DNA from: Treponema sp.
GTDB taxonomy: Bacteria; Spirochaetota; Spirochaetia; Treponematales; Treponemataceae
Length of the DNA stretch: 64,000 nucleotides
Reading direction: 5' to 3'
Assembly (NCBI GenBank): GCA_004554075.1
Contig: SFOB01000003.1
Coordinates: forward strand, 1 to 64,000
This document shows, piece after piece, positions 8,932 through 17,522 of this stretch; position 1 is the stretch's first letter, and each line of letters starts with the position of its first letter. The position numbers were made by a program, and so were the translations under genes. The notes beneath the pieces were generated by a model. The model was not told the origin of the DNA. It was given only the letters and a program-made list of their open reading frames with translations, and made no database searches.

Positions 8932-11900
8932 ATGAAAAAGGTTAAGGGCTCTTTCACAACATTACCTGGAGAAAGCGGCCAGTTCTACAAAATTGAAAAT
9001 TATGACTGCATGGATGATTTCTTTATGACAATCACCAGTGCTTCTGATATATGGAATTTCTGCTGGTCACAGGGCGGAATTACAGCAGGCCGCATAGACT
9101 GCGATCATGCTCTTTTTCCTTATTACACAGCAGACAAGGTAAGTGATGCAAAAAGCTACACCGGTTCCTACACTGCCATCCGCATAGGCGAAGGCGACAA
9201 GGCCATTTTATGGGAACCTTTTGCATCTCTTTCAGCAAGCCCTGCCCTCCGACGTCTTGCAGAAAAAAGCATCTGCCGAAACATTTACAAAAATGCTGCA
9301 GGAACCGAAGTATGGTTCGAAGAGATTAATGAAGAACTCAAGCTTTCTTTCCGCTACGGCTGGACCTCTTCTCCAAAATACGGCCTTGTAAAAAAGAGCG
9401 TAATTACAAATCTTTCAGATAAAACTGTAAAAGTCCGCGTTCTCGACGGCTGCCGCAATATTCTTCCTGCCTGCGTAAGTGCAGACTTCCAGAACAATAA
9501 CAGCGTACTTCTTGATGCCTATAAAAAAACTGATTTAGATGCAAAAAGCAATCTTGCACTTTTTGCAGTTTCTTCTATCGTAACCGATAAAGCAGAACCA
9601 AGCGAAGGTCTTTTTGCAAACGTAAGCTGGTTTAATACAGAAGACGCTCTTTTCCTTAATCCGGAAGCTCCTCTTGAATTTGCGGAAAACGGCAGCGTTA
9701 CCTCAATGGGCGTTGTAAAGGGAAAGAGACCTGCTGCTTATATTTGTAAAGAATTGTCATTGAAAGCCGCAGGCGAAGCAATCCAGTGGTATCAGGTATT
9801 TGACACCCGTCTGGACGCCGCAAAAATTGCCCTTCTTAAAAAAGAACTTTCAAATCGCACTGCCCTTACAAAGGCTCTTCAGGCTGATATAGAAGACGGT
9901 AAAAAGCTTATGGAAACCTACATCGCAGAAGCAGACGGTTTCCAGCAGACTGCCGAAACAATGACCTGCGTGCATCATTCAGAAAACGTTATGTTCAATA
10001 TTATGCGCGGTGGTTTCTTTGCAAACGGCGGAAAAATCAGCCTGAGTGACTTTATAAAATTTGTAAACCAGCGCAATAAGGCTCTTGTAAACCTTGCCGA
10101 AAAAATTACCACTGCCATCAGCAGCAATGCAGACAAAGACGGTTTTGTAAATTACGGTGACCTTGAAGCTGCAGTTCAAAAGAAAATGAACCCTCAGCTT
10201 TCACGCCTCTTCTATGAATATATGCCACTTACCTTCAGCCGACGCCACGGTGACCCGAGCCGTCCATGGAACCGCTTTAACATTCACCTGCGCGACGACA
10301 AGGGAAACCCAATCCTCAACTACGAAGGAAACTGGCGCGACATCTTCCAGAACTGGGAAGCCCTTGCCTGGTCATATCCACAGTACATTAAAAACATGAC
10401 AGCAAAATTCTTGAACGCAATGACAATCGAAGGCTTCAACCCTTACCGTATTTCACGCGAAGGAATAGACTGGGAAATCCCTGAACCTGATAATCCTTGG
10501 GCACAGATTGGTTACTGGGGAGACCATCAGGTAATTTATCTTCAGAAGCTTCTTGAAGTTTACGCAAAACTGAACAAGAACCAGCTTGTTGCAGAGCTTG
10601 GCGAAAAGATTTACGCAAGCTCAAATGTTCCATACAGAATCAAATCTTATGCAGAAATCAGTGCAGATCCTCGTAACACAATTTTCTTTGACCGCGAGCT
10701 CAGCACAAAGCTTAAGAGCCTTTCTGCAAAAGCAGGCTCAGATGCAAAGCTTGTAACAGCATCCGGCCTTGCAGGAGAAGGTGATGTTGCTCTGGTAACT
10801 CTTGCAACAAAGCTCCTTCAGGTTGTAATTGCCAAGATGGCAAACTTTGTTCCAGGAGGCGGAATCTGGCTCAACACCCAGCGCCCTGAATGGAACGATG
10901 CGAACAATGCACTTGCAGGCTACGGACTTTCAATGGTAACTCTTTATTACCTGCACCGCTTTGTTACTTTCCTCATCAGTATTTTTGAAGCTTCAGATTC
11001 CGACAAGTTTACTCTTCCTTCTGCAGTTGCAGACTGCCTTAAAGATCTTGGTAAACTTTATGCTGAATCTCCTGCTAAAAAAACTGCTACAAGCGCAAAT
11101 CTCCGCAAAGACTTTACAGATGCAGAAGGTAAGATTTTTGAAAAGGAAAGAAACTCTCTTTACAAGAAGGGGTATGGCATTACAGAAAAGGCTTTAAAGA
11201 AGGCTGATATTATTGCAATCCTCAATTCAATTCTTGAACACATTAAGGTAACAATTGAATTGAACCACCGTGCAGACGGCCTCTACCACGCATATAACAC
11301 AATGAAGATTTCAAATACAAAAATGGAAATTGAATATCTTCAGGAAATGCTTGAAGGCCAGGTTGCAGTTCTTTCTGCAGGAGTTCTTGAACCGGAAGAA
11401 GCTCTTGACCTTCTCAAGGCCCTTCGTAAGAGCCGCATGTACGAACCAAGACAGAACTCTTACATGCTCTACCCTAACAAGGAGCTTGCTGCCTTTGAAG
11501 AAAAGAATGTAATTAAGAGCCATGATGTAGAAGAGCTTCGCGGCCTTATTGCAAAAACCGAAGGTTCTATCCTCTACCCGGATTGCAACAATCGCTATCA
11601 CTTTAATGGTGAATTCCGCAATGTCCGCTTCCTTCGTGAATTCTGCGAAAAGCTGCCTGCAAGCCAGAAACCAAAAGCAAAAGAACTTGCAGCTCTGGAA
11701 GCCCTTTATGAAAAGACCTTTAACCACCAGAGCTTTACAGGCCGCAGCGGTACCTTCTATGCCTACGAAGGCCTTGGCAGCATTTACTGGCACATGGTTT
11801 CAAAGCTTCTGCTTGCAGCCCAGGAAAACACTCTGGCAGCTGTAAAGAAGGGTGCGCCGGATAAGCTTATAAAAGAGCTTACAGATGCTTACTACGAAGT

Positions 11901-12315
11901 AAGAGCCGGAATTGGATTTAATAAGGACGCAGATGTATACGGTGCTTTCCCTGCAGATCCATACTCTCATACTCCTTTCCAGCAGGGTGCTAAGCAGCCT
12001 GGTATGACTGGTCAGGTAAAAGAAGAAGTTCTTACCCGCTGGGGCGAACTTGGTCTGGATATTGTAAACGGCTGTGCAGCTTTCTCTCCTGTAATTCTTA
12101 AGAAGTCTGAATTCTTTAAAGATGGAGATGCAGCTGGAACCTTGAACTTTACCTGGTGCGGAACTCCGATTATATATAAACTAACTAACGATAGTTCGTC
12201 TATTACAATCAACGGAATACGCCGCAACGGATCTATCCTCACTGCTGAAGAAACCGCAAACCTCTTTGCCCGCAACGGCAAGATAAAGGAAATTGTAGTA
12301 GAAATTAATTTGTAG
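8932..12315 (+). CDS. Large cytoplasmic glycoside phosphorylase-like protein (GH94/GH149/GH161 superfamily)
   Basis: An 1127-residue protein with no signal peptide. The N-terminal half looks like the beta-sandwich of cellobiose-phosphorylase-like enzymes (YTGSYTAIRIGEGDKAILWEPF). The rest resembles their alpha/alpha barrel: WRDIFQNWEALAWSYP, IGYWGDHQVIYLQKLLEVY and RPEWNDANNALAGYG. The last two resemble the GH94 words DDHLWLP, which carries the catalytic Asp, and DWNDG. The length is well above typical GH94 enzymes (about 800) and nearer to the beta-1,3-glucan phosphorylase families GH149 and GH161. With GH16 and GH30 as neighbours, I infer phosphorolysis of imported beta-1,3-glucan oligosaccharides to glucose 1-phosphate. 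Exact family and substrate are uncertain. Its leader carries an attenuator-like hairpin. Confidence 0.6.
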   Translation: MKKVKGSFTTLPGESGQFYKIENYDCMDDFFMTITSASDIWNFCWSQGGITAGRIDCDHALFPYYTADKVSDAKSYTGSYTAIRIGEGDKAILWEPFASLSASPALRRLAEKSICRNIYKNAAGTEVWFEEINEELKLSFRYGWTSSPKYGLVKKSVITNLSDKTVKVRVLDGCRNILPACVSADFQNNNSVLLDAYKKTDLDAKSNLALFAVSSIVTDKAEPSEGLFANVSWFNTEDALFLNPEAPLEFAENGSVTSMGVVKGKRPAAYICKELSLKAAGEAIQWYQVFDTRLDAAKIALLKKELSNRTALTKALQADIEDGKKLMETYIAEADGFQQTAETMTCVHHSENVMFNIMRGGFFANGGKISLSDFIKFVNQRNKALVNLAEKITTAISSNADKDGFVNYGDLEAAVQKKMNPQLSRLFYEYMPLTFSRRHGDPSRPWNRFNIHLRDDKGNPILNYEGNWRDIFQNWEALAWSYPQYIKNMTAKFLNAMTIEGFNPYRISREGIDWEIPEPDNPWAQIGYWGDHQVIYLQKLLEVYAKLNKNQLVAELGEKIYASSNVPYRIKSYAEISADPRNTIFFDRELSTKLKSLSAKAGSDAKLVTASGLAGEGDVALVTLATKLLQVVIAKMANFVPGGGIWLNTQRPEWNDANNALAGYGLSMVTLYYLHRFVTFLISIFEASDSDKFTLPSAVADCLKDLGKLYAESPAKKTATSANLRKDFTDAEGKIFEKERNSLYKKGYGITEKALKKADIIAILNSILEHIKVTIELNHRADGLYHAYNTMKISNTKMEIEYLQEMLEGQVAVLSAGVLEPEEALDLLKALRKSRMYEPRQNSYMLYPNKELAAFEEKNVIKSHDVEELRGLIAKTEGSILYPDCNNRYHFNGEFRNVRFLREFCEKLPASQKPKAKELAALEALYEKTFNHQSFTGRSGTFYAYEGLGSIYWHMVSKLLLAAQENTLAAVKKGAPDKLIKELTDAYYEVRAGIGFNKDADVYGAFPADPYSHTPFQQGAKQPGMTGQVKEEVLTRWGELGLDIVNGCAAFSPVILKKSEFFKDGDAAGTLNFTWCGTPIIYKLTNDSSSITINGIRRNGSILTAEETANLFARNGKIKEIVVEINL

Positions 12316-12334
12316 ATTACTTTGCTACAATAAC

Positions 12335-12378
12335 AATAAAAAGGCCTTGCCATTTGTAATGACAAGGCCTCTTCTTTT
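12335..12378. terminator. Bidirectional terminator
   Basis: AAGGCCTTG (12341-12349) pairs with CAAGGCCT (12363-12370). A T-rich stretch follows on the plus strand and an A-run precedes it, which serves the minus strand. It separates the convergent phosphorylase and chemotaxis-receptor genes. Confidence 0.8.
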
Positions 12379-12389
12379 TAAATCTTAAT

Positions 12390-14255
12390 TTAAATTTTAA
12401 ACTTTCTTACTTCGTCTCTAAGATTATTAAAGTTTTTCTGATTATCATTTGTAAGATCAAAACACAATTCAACAGCTTTAGTTATCTGCCCAGAACCAGC
12501 TGCCATCTCATTCATAGCATCATTAATTTCCCGTGTAACATTTGCAAGATGTGCCATTTCTTCTCCAATCTGTTTACCACCAGAAAGCAGAATACCAGTA
12601 TTTTCTTTTACCATATCTGAGGAAGTCTGGATTTCACTGATAGACTGTAGTACCTGTGCACTGCCGGCATCCTGTTCGTCCATTGCATTTTTAATAACTT
12701 CTTCCTGCTGCTGAACTCTTTTTGTAAGATCGAAAATAACTTCAAACTGATTCTGTACAGATTTTGTATTTTCAGAAACATTTTCAATTAATTCCTGGAA
12801 CTCATTCAACTGAGATGAAATTGTCTTACCCTGAGCATTTGACTGTTCTGCAAGTTTACGAATTTCTCCAGCTACTACACCAAAACCTTTACCTGCATCA
12901 CCGGCATGAGCCGCCTCAATTGCAGCATTCATGGCCAGAAGGTTTGTCTGAGTTGCAATACTCTGAATAATATTTGAAGCTTCAACAAGGCCGGCAGACT
13001 TTTCTAGAATTGTCTGTGCCAGCTTTGCAGATTCATTAATTCTTTTACGTCCGGTTTCTGACTCACTGCCAAGCTCATTTACTGTTGCGGTATTGTTTTC
13101 AAGAATCTGACTTACAGAACGAATGTTTGCAACCATTTCTTCAACTGCACTGGAAGACGAAGATACACCGGAAACCTGGGCTCTTACACTTTCGTTCAGT
13201 TCATTTATTTTGTTAATCATATTTTTGATGGTTAAATCACTCTTTTCAACACCACTAGCCTGATTTTCAATACGAGATTTTACACTGTTAATATTTGCCA
13301 TAATCTCTTCTATAGCAGCAGAAGTTTCAGACATACTTGAGCTTACATTATCTGCTGTATTTGCAGCCACAGTTACAGATTCATCAATATCTTCAAGAAG
13401 ACCTTTTGTTATATGCTTAAAGGAATTCAAATCATTTATTAAAAGTCCAAACTCATCTCGGCTTTCTACAAGAAGAGTTTCCCCAGTATAGTCATTTGCA
13501 GCAACCTGGCGGGTAAAGTCTGTAATCATACGGACACGACCACTCATACCCCTTGCCTGAAGTAAACTACAAATTACAATAAAAGATGCACCGATAATTC
13601 CTTCCGGGAAAACATAATTCCATATTAAAGTTGATATAGGAAGATCCTGAAGATTAGTAACAAGAACCGGGGTTATGGTAATCATAAGGGTTCCTATTGC
13701 CGTAAAGCCGCTTATCAGGCCACTTCGCATAATCAAAGAAAGACCCTTAAATTCTTTACTGTAAGGAACCAAATAAAGAGACTCTTCCAGAGTCTGAAGA
13801 AAACGAATGTAAAAGGTTGCAGAAATAACAATCACATTTCCAATACATGTAGTGTAAAGTGGTGGCACATCAACATTAATTCCCTGTCCATGAAAAGATG
13901 TCTGTATAATTGCTGCACAAACCGCACCATTAAGTATAGCAGTTGCAAGTGTTACAGTCTGAAAAAGTTTTGCTCTTTTATTTATTTTTGCTACTGAAAC
14001 CGGATTGTCAGGATCAAAATCATTAAATTTCTTCTTTTGTGTAAACCACCAGGTAAATATAAATGTCAAAACAAGAATAATTCCGATAATTCCAATTGGA
14101 GAGGATAAACCTTTAAGAGTATCAGAAAATCTGATTACCTTAAGATAAACAAATGCAATCCAGCTTGTGAAAAATGGAACCAGATATGTAGCCAGGTAGA
14201 TGATAAACAGTTTTTTGCTGAAAACTATTTCCGATAAACTTTTGTTGCTCTTCAT
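12390..14255 (-). CDS. Methyl-accepting chemotaxis protein with a six-helix membrane sensor
   Basis: A 621-residue receptor. About six hydrophobic helices fill residues 12-235, with no large periplasmic domain. A HAMP region follows ([18 protein letters not shown]), then a long signalling coiled coil whose tip reads [30 protein letters not shown], the CheA/CheW contact hairpin. Q/E-rich helices on both sides provide methylation sites. The multi-helix sensor suggests it reads the membrane, a small molecule within it or a partner protein rather than a soluble ligand. It stands alone between the phosphorylase and the GH30/GH16 genes, which suggests chemotaxis toward the same glycan (inference). 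Confidence 0.93.
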   Translation of the reverse strand: MKSNKSLSEIVFSKKLFIIYLATYLVPFFTSWIAFVYLKVIRFSDTLKGLSSPIGIIGIILVLTFIFTWWFTQKKKFNDFDPDNPVSVAKINKRAKLFQTVTLATAILNGAVCAAIIQTSFHGQGINVDVPPLYTTCIGNVIVISATFYIRFLQTLEESLYLVPYSKEFKGLSLIMRSGLISGFTAIGTLMITITPVLVTNLQDLPISTLIWNYVFPEGIIGASFIVICSLLQARGMSGRVRMITDFTRQVAANDYTGETLLVESRDEFGLLINDLNSFKHITKGLLEDIDESVTVAANTADNVSSSMSETSAAIEEIMANINSVKSRIENQASGVEKSDLTIKNMINKINELNESVRAQVSGVSSSSSAVEEMVANIRSVSQILENNTATVNELGSESETGRKRINESAKLAQTILEKSAGLVEASNIIQSIATQTNLLAMNAAIEAAHAGDAGKGFGVVAGEIRKLAEQSNAQGKTISSQLNEFQELIENVSENTKSVQNQFEVIFDLTKRVQQQEEVIKNAMDEQDAGSAQVLQSISEIQTSSDMVKENTGILLSGGKQIGEEMAHLANVTREINDAMNEMAAGSGQITKAVELCFDLTNDNQKNFNNLRDEVRKFKI

Positions 14256-14415
14256 GCTGCAAACTCCTTTCTTTTAGGTCCAATATATTTTAAGATTTTT
14301 CCAATATAACCAATATTCGACAGAATTGCAAATAATGTCAATATGACAATAAAACACCCGAAAATATTACACCATTTTGAAAATTATCAAACTATTAAAT
14401 CTACAATACCAAGTT

Positions 14416-14421
14416 TATACT
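14416..14421 (+). promoter_or_regulatory. -10 box (TATACT) 6 nt before the GH30 start codon
   Basis: TATACT is followed by ACAATC and then the ATG at 14428. No Shine-Dalgarno is present. The start of transcription would fall at or next to the ATG, giving a leaderless mRNA. No strong -35 is visible. Confidence 0.45.
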
Positions 14422-14427
14422 ACAATC

Positions 14428-15903
14428 ATGAAAATCGAAAAACTTTACGAAACTGCAAAAGACACGGCAGAGCGCCTTTGGGAGCTTTCGCCGGAAGAAA
14501 GAATCTACGAGGGCGGCGGCTGGATTCCAACCACACTTACTCTTAAACCAGAAGAAAGCTTCCAGAAGTTTTATGGCTTTGGCGGCGCTTTAACAGAGTC
14601 TTCTGGCTTCGTACTTTCCCGACTTCCGTCTCAGGTACGTAAGCAGGCTATTGAAGCCTACTATAATCCTAAAACAGGAAATGCTTACAGATTTGCCAGA
14701 CTCCATATGAACTCCTGTGATTTTTCTCTTGATAACTGGGCTTGCCTTCCAGAGAAAGATGAAACACTTAAGTCTTTTTCTATGGATCGCACCGACAAAT
14801 ATATTTCTCCATTGGCTATGGATGCTCAAAAAGCTGCAAGGAACGAAGGAAGCGACGTTCAGTTTTTGGTCAGTCCCTGGTCACCTCCATTATGGATGAA
14901 AGATAACGGTGATATGAACCATGGCGGACACCTCCTCGACCACTATCGGGAATTATGGGCTCAGTATTTTGTGACTTTTATTAAAAAGATGGCAGAGCGC
15001 GAAATTAAAATCAGCTTTGTCACAATACAGAATGAACCTGCTGCTGTGCAGACCTGGGATTCCTGTGAATACTCGGCTCAGCAGGAAGGTGAGTTTGCGG
15101 CTCAGTTCCTGGGGCCTGCTCTGGAAAAGGCTGGCCTTGGCGATGTAAAAATATACATCTGGGATCATAACCGCGACCTGGCCCTGGAACGTCTTGAAGA
15201 ATCTCTCAAGGTACCCGGTGCTGAAAAATATGTTGCGGGGCTTGCCTTCCACTGGTACTCAGGAGACCAGTACGACAACATCAAAGAAATTGCAAAACGC
15301 TATCCTGACATCGACCTGATTTTTACTGAGGGCTGTATTGAAGGTGGTCCTCGTAACGGTGCCTGGTTTACCGGTGAGCGCTATGCCCACAACATCATTA
15401 ATGATTTAAGAAGCGGCGCTACTAAGTGGATTGACTGGAACATTGTTCTAGATATGAAGGGCGGTCCTAACCACGTAGGAAACTATTGTGATGCTCCAAT
15501 CCTTGCTGATGAAAGAGAAGGCTCACTGCATTTCCAGAGTTCTTATTATTACATTGGCCACTTCAGCCGTTTTATTAAACCTGAAGCAGTGCGCATTTCT
15601 TCTGACTTCTTTTCATGGATGACACCGGCTACTGTCAGCGGACATCTTACTGATGAAGCAGAAACCCTGGCCTTTAAAAACCCGGACGGCTCTATTGCCC
15701 TGGTTGTAACCAACAGAACTGAGGCAGATCTTGTTTTTGAATTTAAAATTGAAACTGCTGACGGTTCACAGACTGCAGACCTGCGCGACTGGGAGAAAGC
15801 CAGAACTGCTGCAAACTCAAATTCAAAAGATAAAAAAGATGCTGCGGCTCCACTTTACCTTAAGTGCCCTCCGCGTGCAATTCAAACCTGGATTATTAAA
15901 TAA
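14428..15903 (+). CDS. Glycoside hydrolase family 30, cytoplasmic beta-glucosidase/glucanase
   Basis: I start the protein at 14428 (MKIEKLYETAK), giving 491 residues; the upstream in-frame ATG at 14377 lies before the -10 box and is not preferred. The catalytic pair of GH30 is visible: acid/base E203 in TIQNEP and nucleophile E301 in LIFTEGC. Other family words are FYGFGGALTESSG, SPWSPPLWMK and LAFHWYSG. The last roughly 80 residues form the usual GH30 side beta-domain (ALVVTNRTEAD, RAIQTWIIK). With no signal peptide it must act on imported sugars. GH30 enzymes include beta-1,6-glucanases and beta-glucosidases, which fits clearing side branches of laminarin-like glucans before phosphorolysis (inference). 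GH16 follows 43 bp downstream. Confidence 0.9.
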   Translation: MKIEKLYETAKDTAERLWELSPEERIYEGGGWIPTTLTLKPEESFQKFYGFGGALTESSGFVLSRLPSQVRKQAIEAYYNPKTGNAYRFARLHMNSCDFSLDNWACLPEKDETLKSFSMDRTDKYISPLAMDAQKAARNEGSDVQFLVSPWSPPLWMKDNGDMNHGGHLLDHYRELWAQYFVTFIKKMAEREIKISFVTIQNEPAAVQTWDSCEYSAQQEGEFAAQFLGPALEKAGLGDVKIYIWDHNRDLALERLEESLKVPGAEKYVAGLAFHWYSGDQYDNIKEIAKRYPDIDLIFTEGCIEGGPRNGAWFTGERYAHNIINDLRSGATKWIDWNIVLDMKGGPNHVGNYCDAPILADEREGSLHFQSSYYYIGHFSRFIKPEAVRISSDFFSWMTPATVSGHLTDEAETLAFKNPDGSIALVVTNRTEADLVFEFKIETADGSQTADLRDWEKARTAANSNSKDKKDAAAPLYLKCPPRAIQTWIIK

Positions 15904-15905
15904 CT

Positions 15906-15936
15906 GTCATTCCCGGGCTTGACCCGGGAATCTATA
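15906..15936. repeat. Hairpin repeat ATTCCCGGG/CCCGGGAAT
   Basis: A perfect 9-bp stem with loop CTTGA sits between the GH30 and GH16 genes, just before the AGGAG of GH16. The word TCATTCCCGGGCTTGACCCG is a common intergenic repeat type in bacterial genomes. It could also limit read-through in the operon. Confidence 0.55.
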
Positions 15937-15946
15937 GGAGTTTCAA

Positions 15947-17428
15947 ATGAAAAAGTTCTTTTTATCTGCTGCCGTAGCCGCTACCTCTGCAATTATAGCA
16001 GCAATCACATTACTAACCATCGTTAGTTTGAACAGCTGCAGCAAGCAGGGAAGCAATGTAAAAGATTCTGCACCTGCAGGCTGGCATCTTGTATGGAACG
16101 ATGAGTTTAACGGTAAAGAGATCGACACAACAAAATGGGACTTCCAGCTTGGAACCGGAAGCCAGTATGGACTTGAAGGCTGGGGCAATAATGAGCTTCA
16201 GTACTACCGAAAGGAAAACGCTTTTGTAAAAGACGGAAACCTTGTTCTCGAAGCACGAAAAGAAAACTATGAAGGCTGCAACTATACTTCTGCCCGCCTA
16301 CGCACTGTAAAAGACGATGGCACAGAACTCTTTACAAAAACCTATGGCCGCATTGAAGCAAAAATTAAAATGCCAAAGGGTAACGGAATCTGGCCTGCTT
16401 TCTGGCTGCTTCCTGCAACTACAGATTACGGTGTATGGGCTTCATCTGGTGAAATTGATATTCTCGAAGCAAAGGGCCGTCTGCCAAACCGTGTTTACGG
16501 AACTGTTCACTTTGGACAGGCATGGCCGGGAAATAAATACACCGGCGGAATGTACAAGTTCCCTGATGGCGGTAACATCACAGATTATCATGTTTACACC
16601 CTCGAATGGGAACCAGGTATTCTCCGCTGGTTAGTTGACGGTAACAAATACTACGAAACTTCACAGTGGTGGTCTTTGGGTGCAGGAGAATCTGAACCTT
16701 ATGCTTACCCTGCTCCATTTGATAAACCTTTTTACATTCTTCTGAACTTTGCCCTTGGCGGAAATTATGATGGTGGAGTTGCACCAGAAGATTATGATCT
16801 GCCGGCTCAGATGCTGGTAGACTGGGTTCGCGTTTACGATAAGGACGAGCCTTATGCAACAAATGTAAAACGCCCGATTCCAGAACGTGATGAAACACAC
16901 TTCAAGGATTTTGAAACTGCTGACGGCCGCAACTTTATTTTTGATTCAAAACTTAATCATGTTGTTTCCGAAGTAAAAAATGAAGGAATGTCTTCTAACG
17001 AAAATATGGATGTAAGAACTCACGACTGGTATTTCCTGGCTCTCTCAGATTTCGGTGGTAAAGCAGTATCTTCAAATGAAGGCGAAGGCCGCCGTGTAAA
17101 AATCACAAATCCTGGAAACCAGAATTATTCAGTTCAGCTTATTCAGCACCTGCCTGTTGCAAAGGGATATTCTTATAAAATCCAGTTTGATGCAAAGGCA
17201 AGCGCTGCCCGCAAAATTGCAATTAAGCTTGGCGGAGATGCCGACAACAGCTGGGCTGTTTATTCTCCAGAATATTATCCTGAACTAACAACAGAGACAA
17301 AACATTTTTCATATTTCTTTACAATGGAAAATGACACAGACATAACTGCCCGCCTGGAATTTAATCTTGGCCTGGACACAAACGATGTCTGGATTGGAAA
17401 TGTAAGCGTAACTCAGGAAGAATTATAA
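15947..17428 (+). CDS. GH16 laminarinase-like lipoprotein with a C-terminal carbohydrate-binding module
   Basis: A 493-residue lipoprotein with lipobox Cys31 (VSLNSC). The GH16 domain at about 45-285 has the signature GEIDILEAKG, with nucleophile E169 and acid/base E174, plus GNGIWPAFWLLP and ALGGNYDGG. The family cleaves beta-1,3(1,4)-glucans, marine galactans and similar; the unbulged E-I-D-I-L-E form and the tryptophan-lined cleft are typical of laminarinases. Residues 290-493 look like a CBM4/9-type sandwich (GYSYKIQFDAKASAARKIAIKLGG, DVWIGNVSV). It would sit on the cell envelope and generate oligosaccharides for the ABC importer. It has a good ribosome binding site (TAGGAG). Confidence 0.92.
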   Translation: MKKFFLSAAVAATSAIIAAITLLTIVSLNSCSKQGSNVKDSAPAGWHLVWNDEFNGKEIDTTKWDFQLGTGSQYGLEGWGNNELQYYRKENAFVKDGNLVLEARKENYEGCNYTSARLRTVKDDGTELFTKTYGRIEAKIKMPKGNGIWPAFWLLPATTDYGVWASSGEIDILEAKGRLPNRVYGTVHFGQAWPGNKYTGGMYKFPDGGNITDYHVYTLEWEPGILRWLVDGNKYYETSQWWSLGAGESEPYAYPAPFDKPFYILLNFALGGNYDGGVAPEDYDLPAQMLVDWVRVYDKDEPYATNVKRPIPERDETHFKDFETADGRNFIFDSKLNHVVSEVKNEGMSSNENMDVRTHDWYFLALSDFGGKAVSSNEGEGRRVKITNPGNQNYSVQLIQHLPVAKGYSYKIQFDAKASAARKIAIKLGGDADNSWAVYSPEYYPELTTETKHFSYFFTMENDTDITARLEFNLGLDTNDVWIGNVSVTQEEL

Positions 17429-17476
17429 TATAATGTAAAAATATCATAATTCAAAAAGTTCTTGCCAATTCCCAAT

Positions 17477-17516
17477 AACCCCCTCATAATTGTAAGTAGC
17501 ACATTATGAGGGGGTT
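17477..17516 (+). promoter_or_regulatory. 14-bp hairpin burying the ribosome binding site of the EAL gene
   Basis: AACCCCCTCATAAT (17477-17490) is perfectly complementary to ATTATGAGGGGGTT (17503-17516). The 3' arm contains the only ribosome binding site (GAGGGGG), 7-8 nt before the ATG at 17523. It may end GH16 transcription weakly, since only TTTAT follows, or act as a translational switch for the EAL protein. Confidence 0.7.
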
Positions 17517-17522
17517 TATCAT

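Noticed and set aside
11311..11793. Minus-strand open frame inside the phosphorylase gene
   Set aside because: Antisense shadow with Phe/Lys-rich text and no supporting start.
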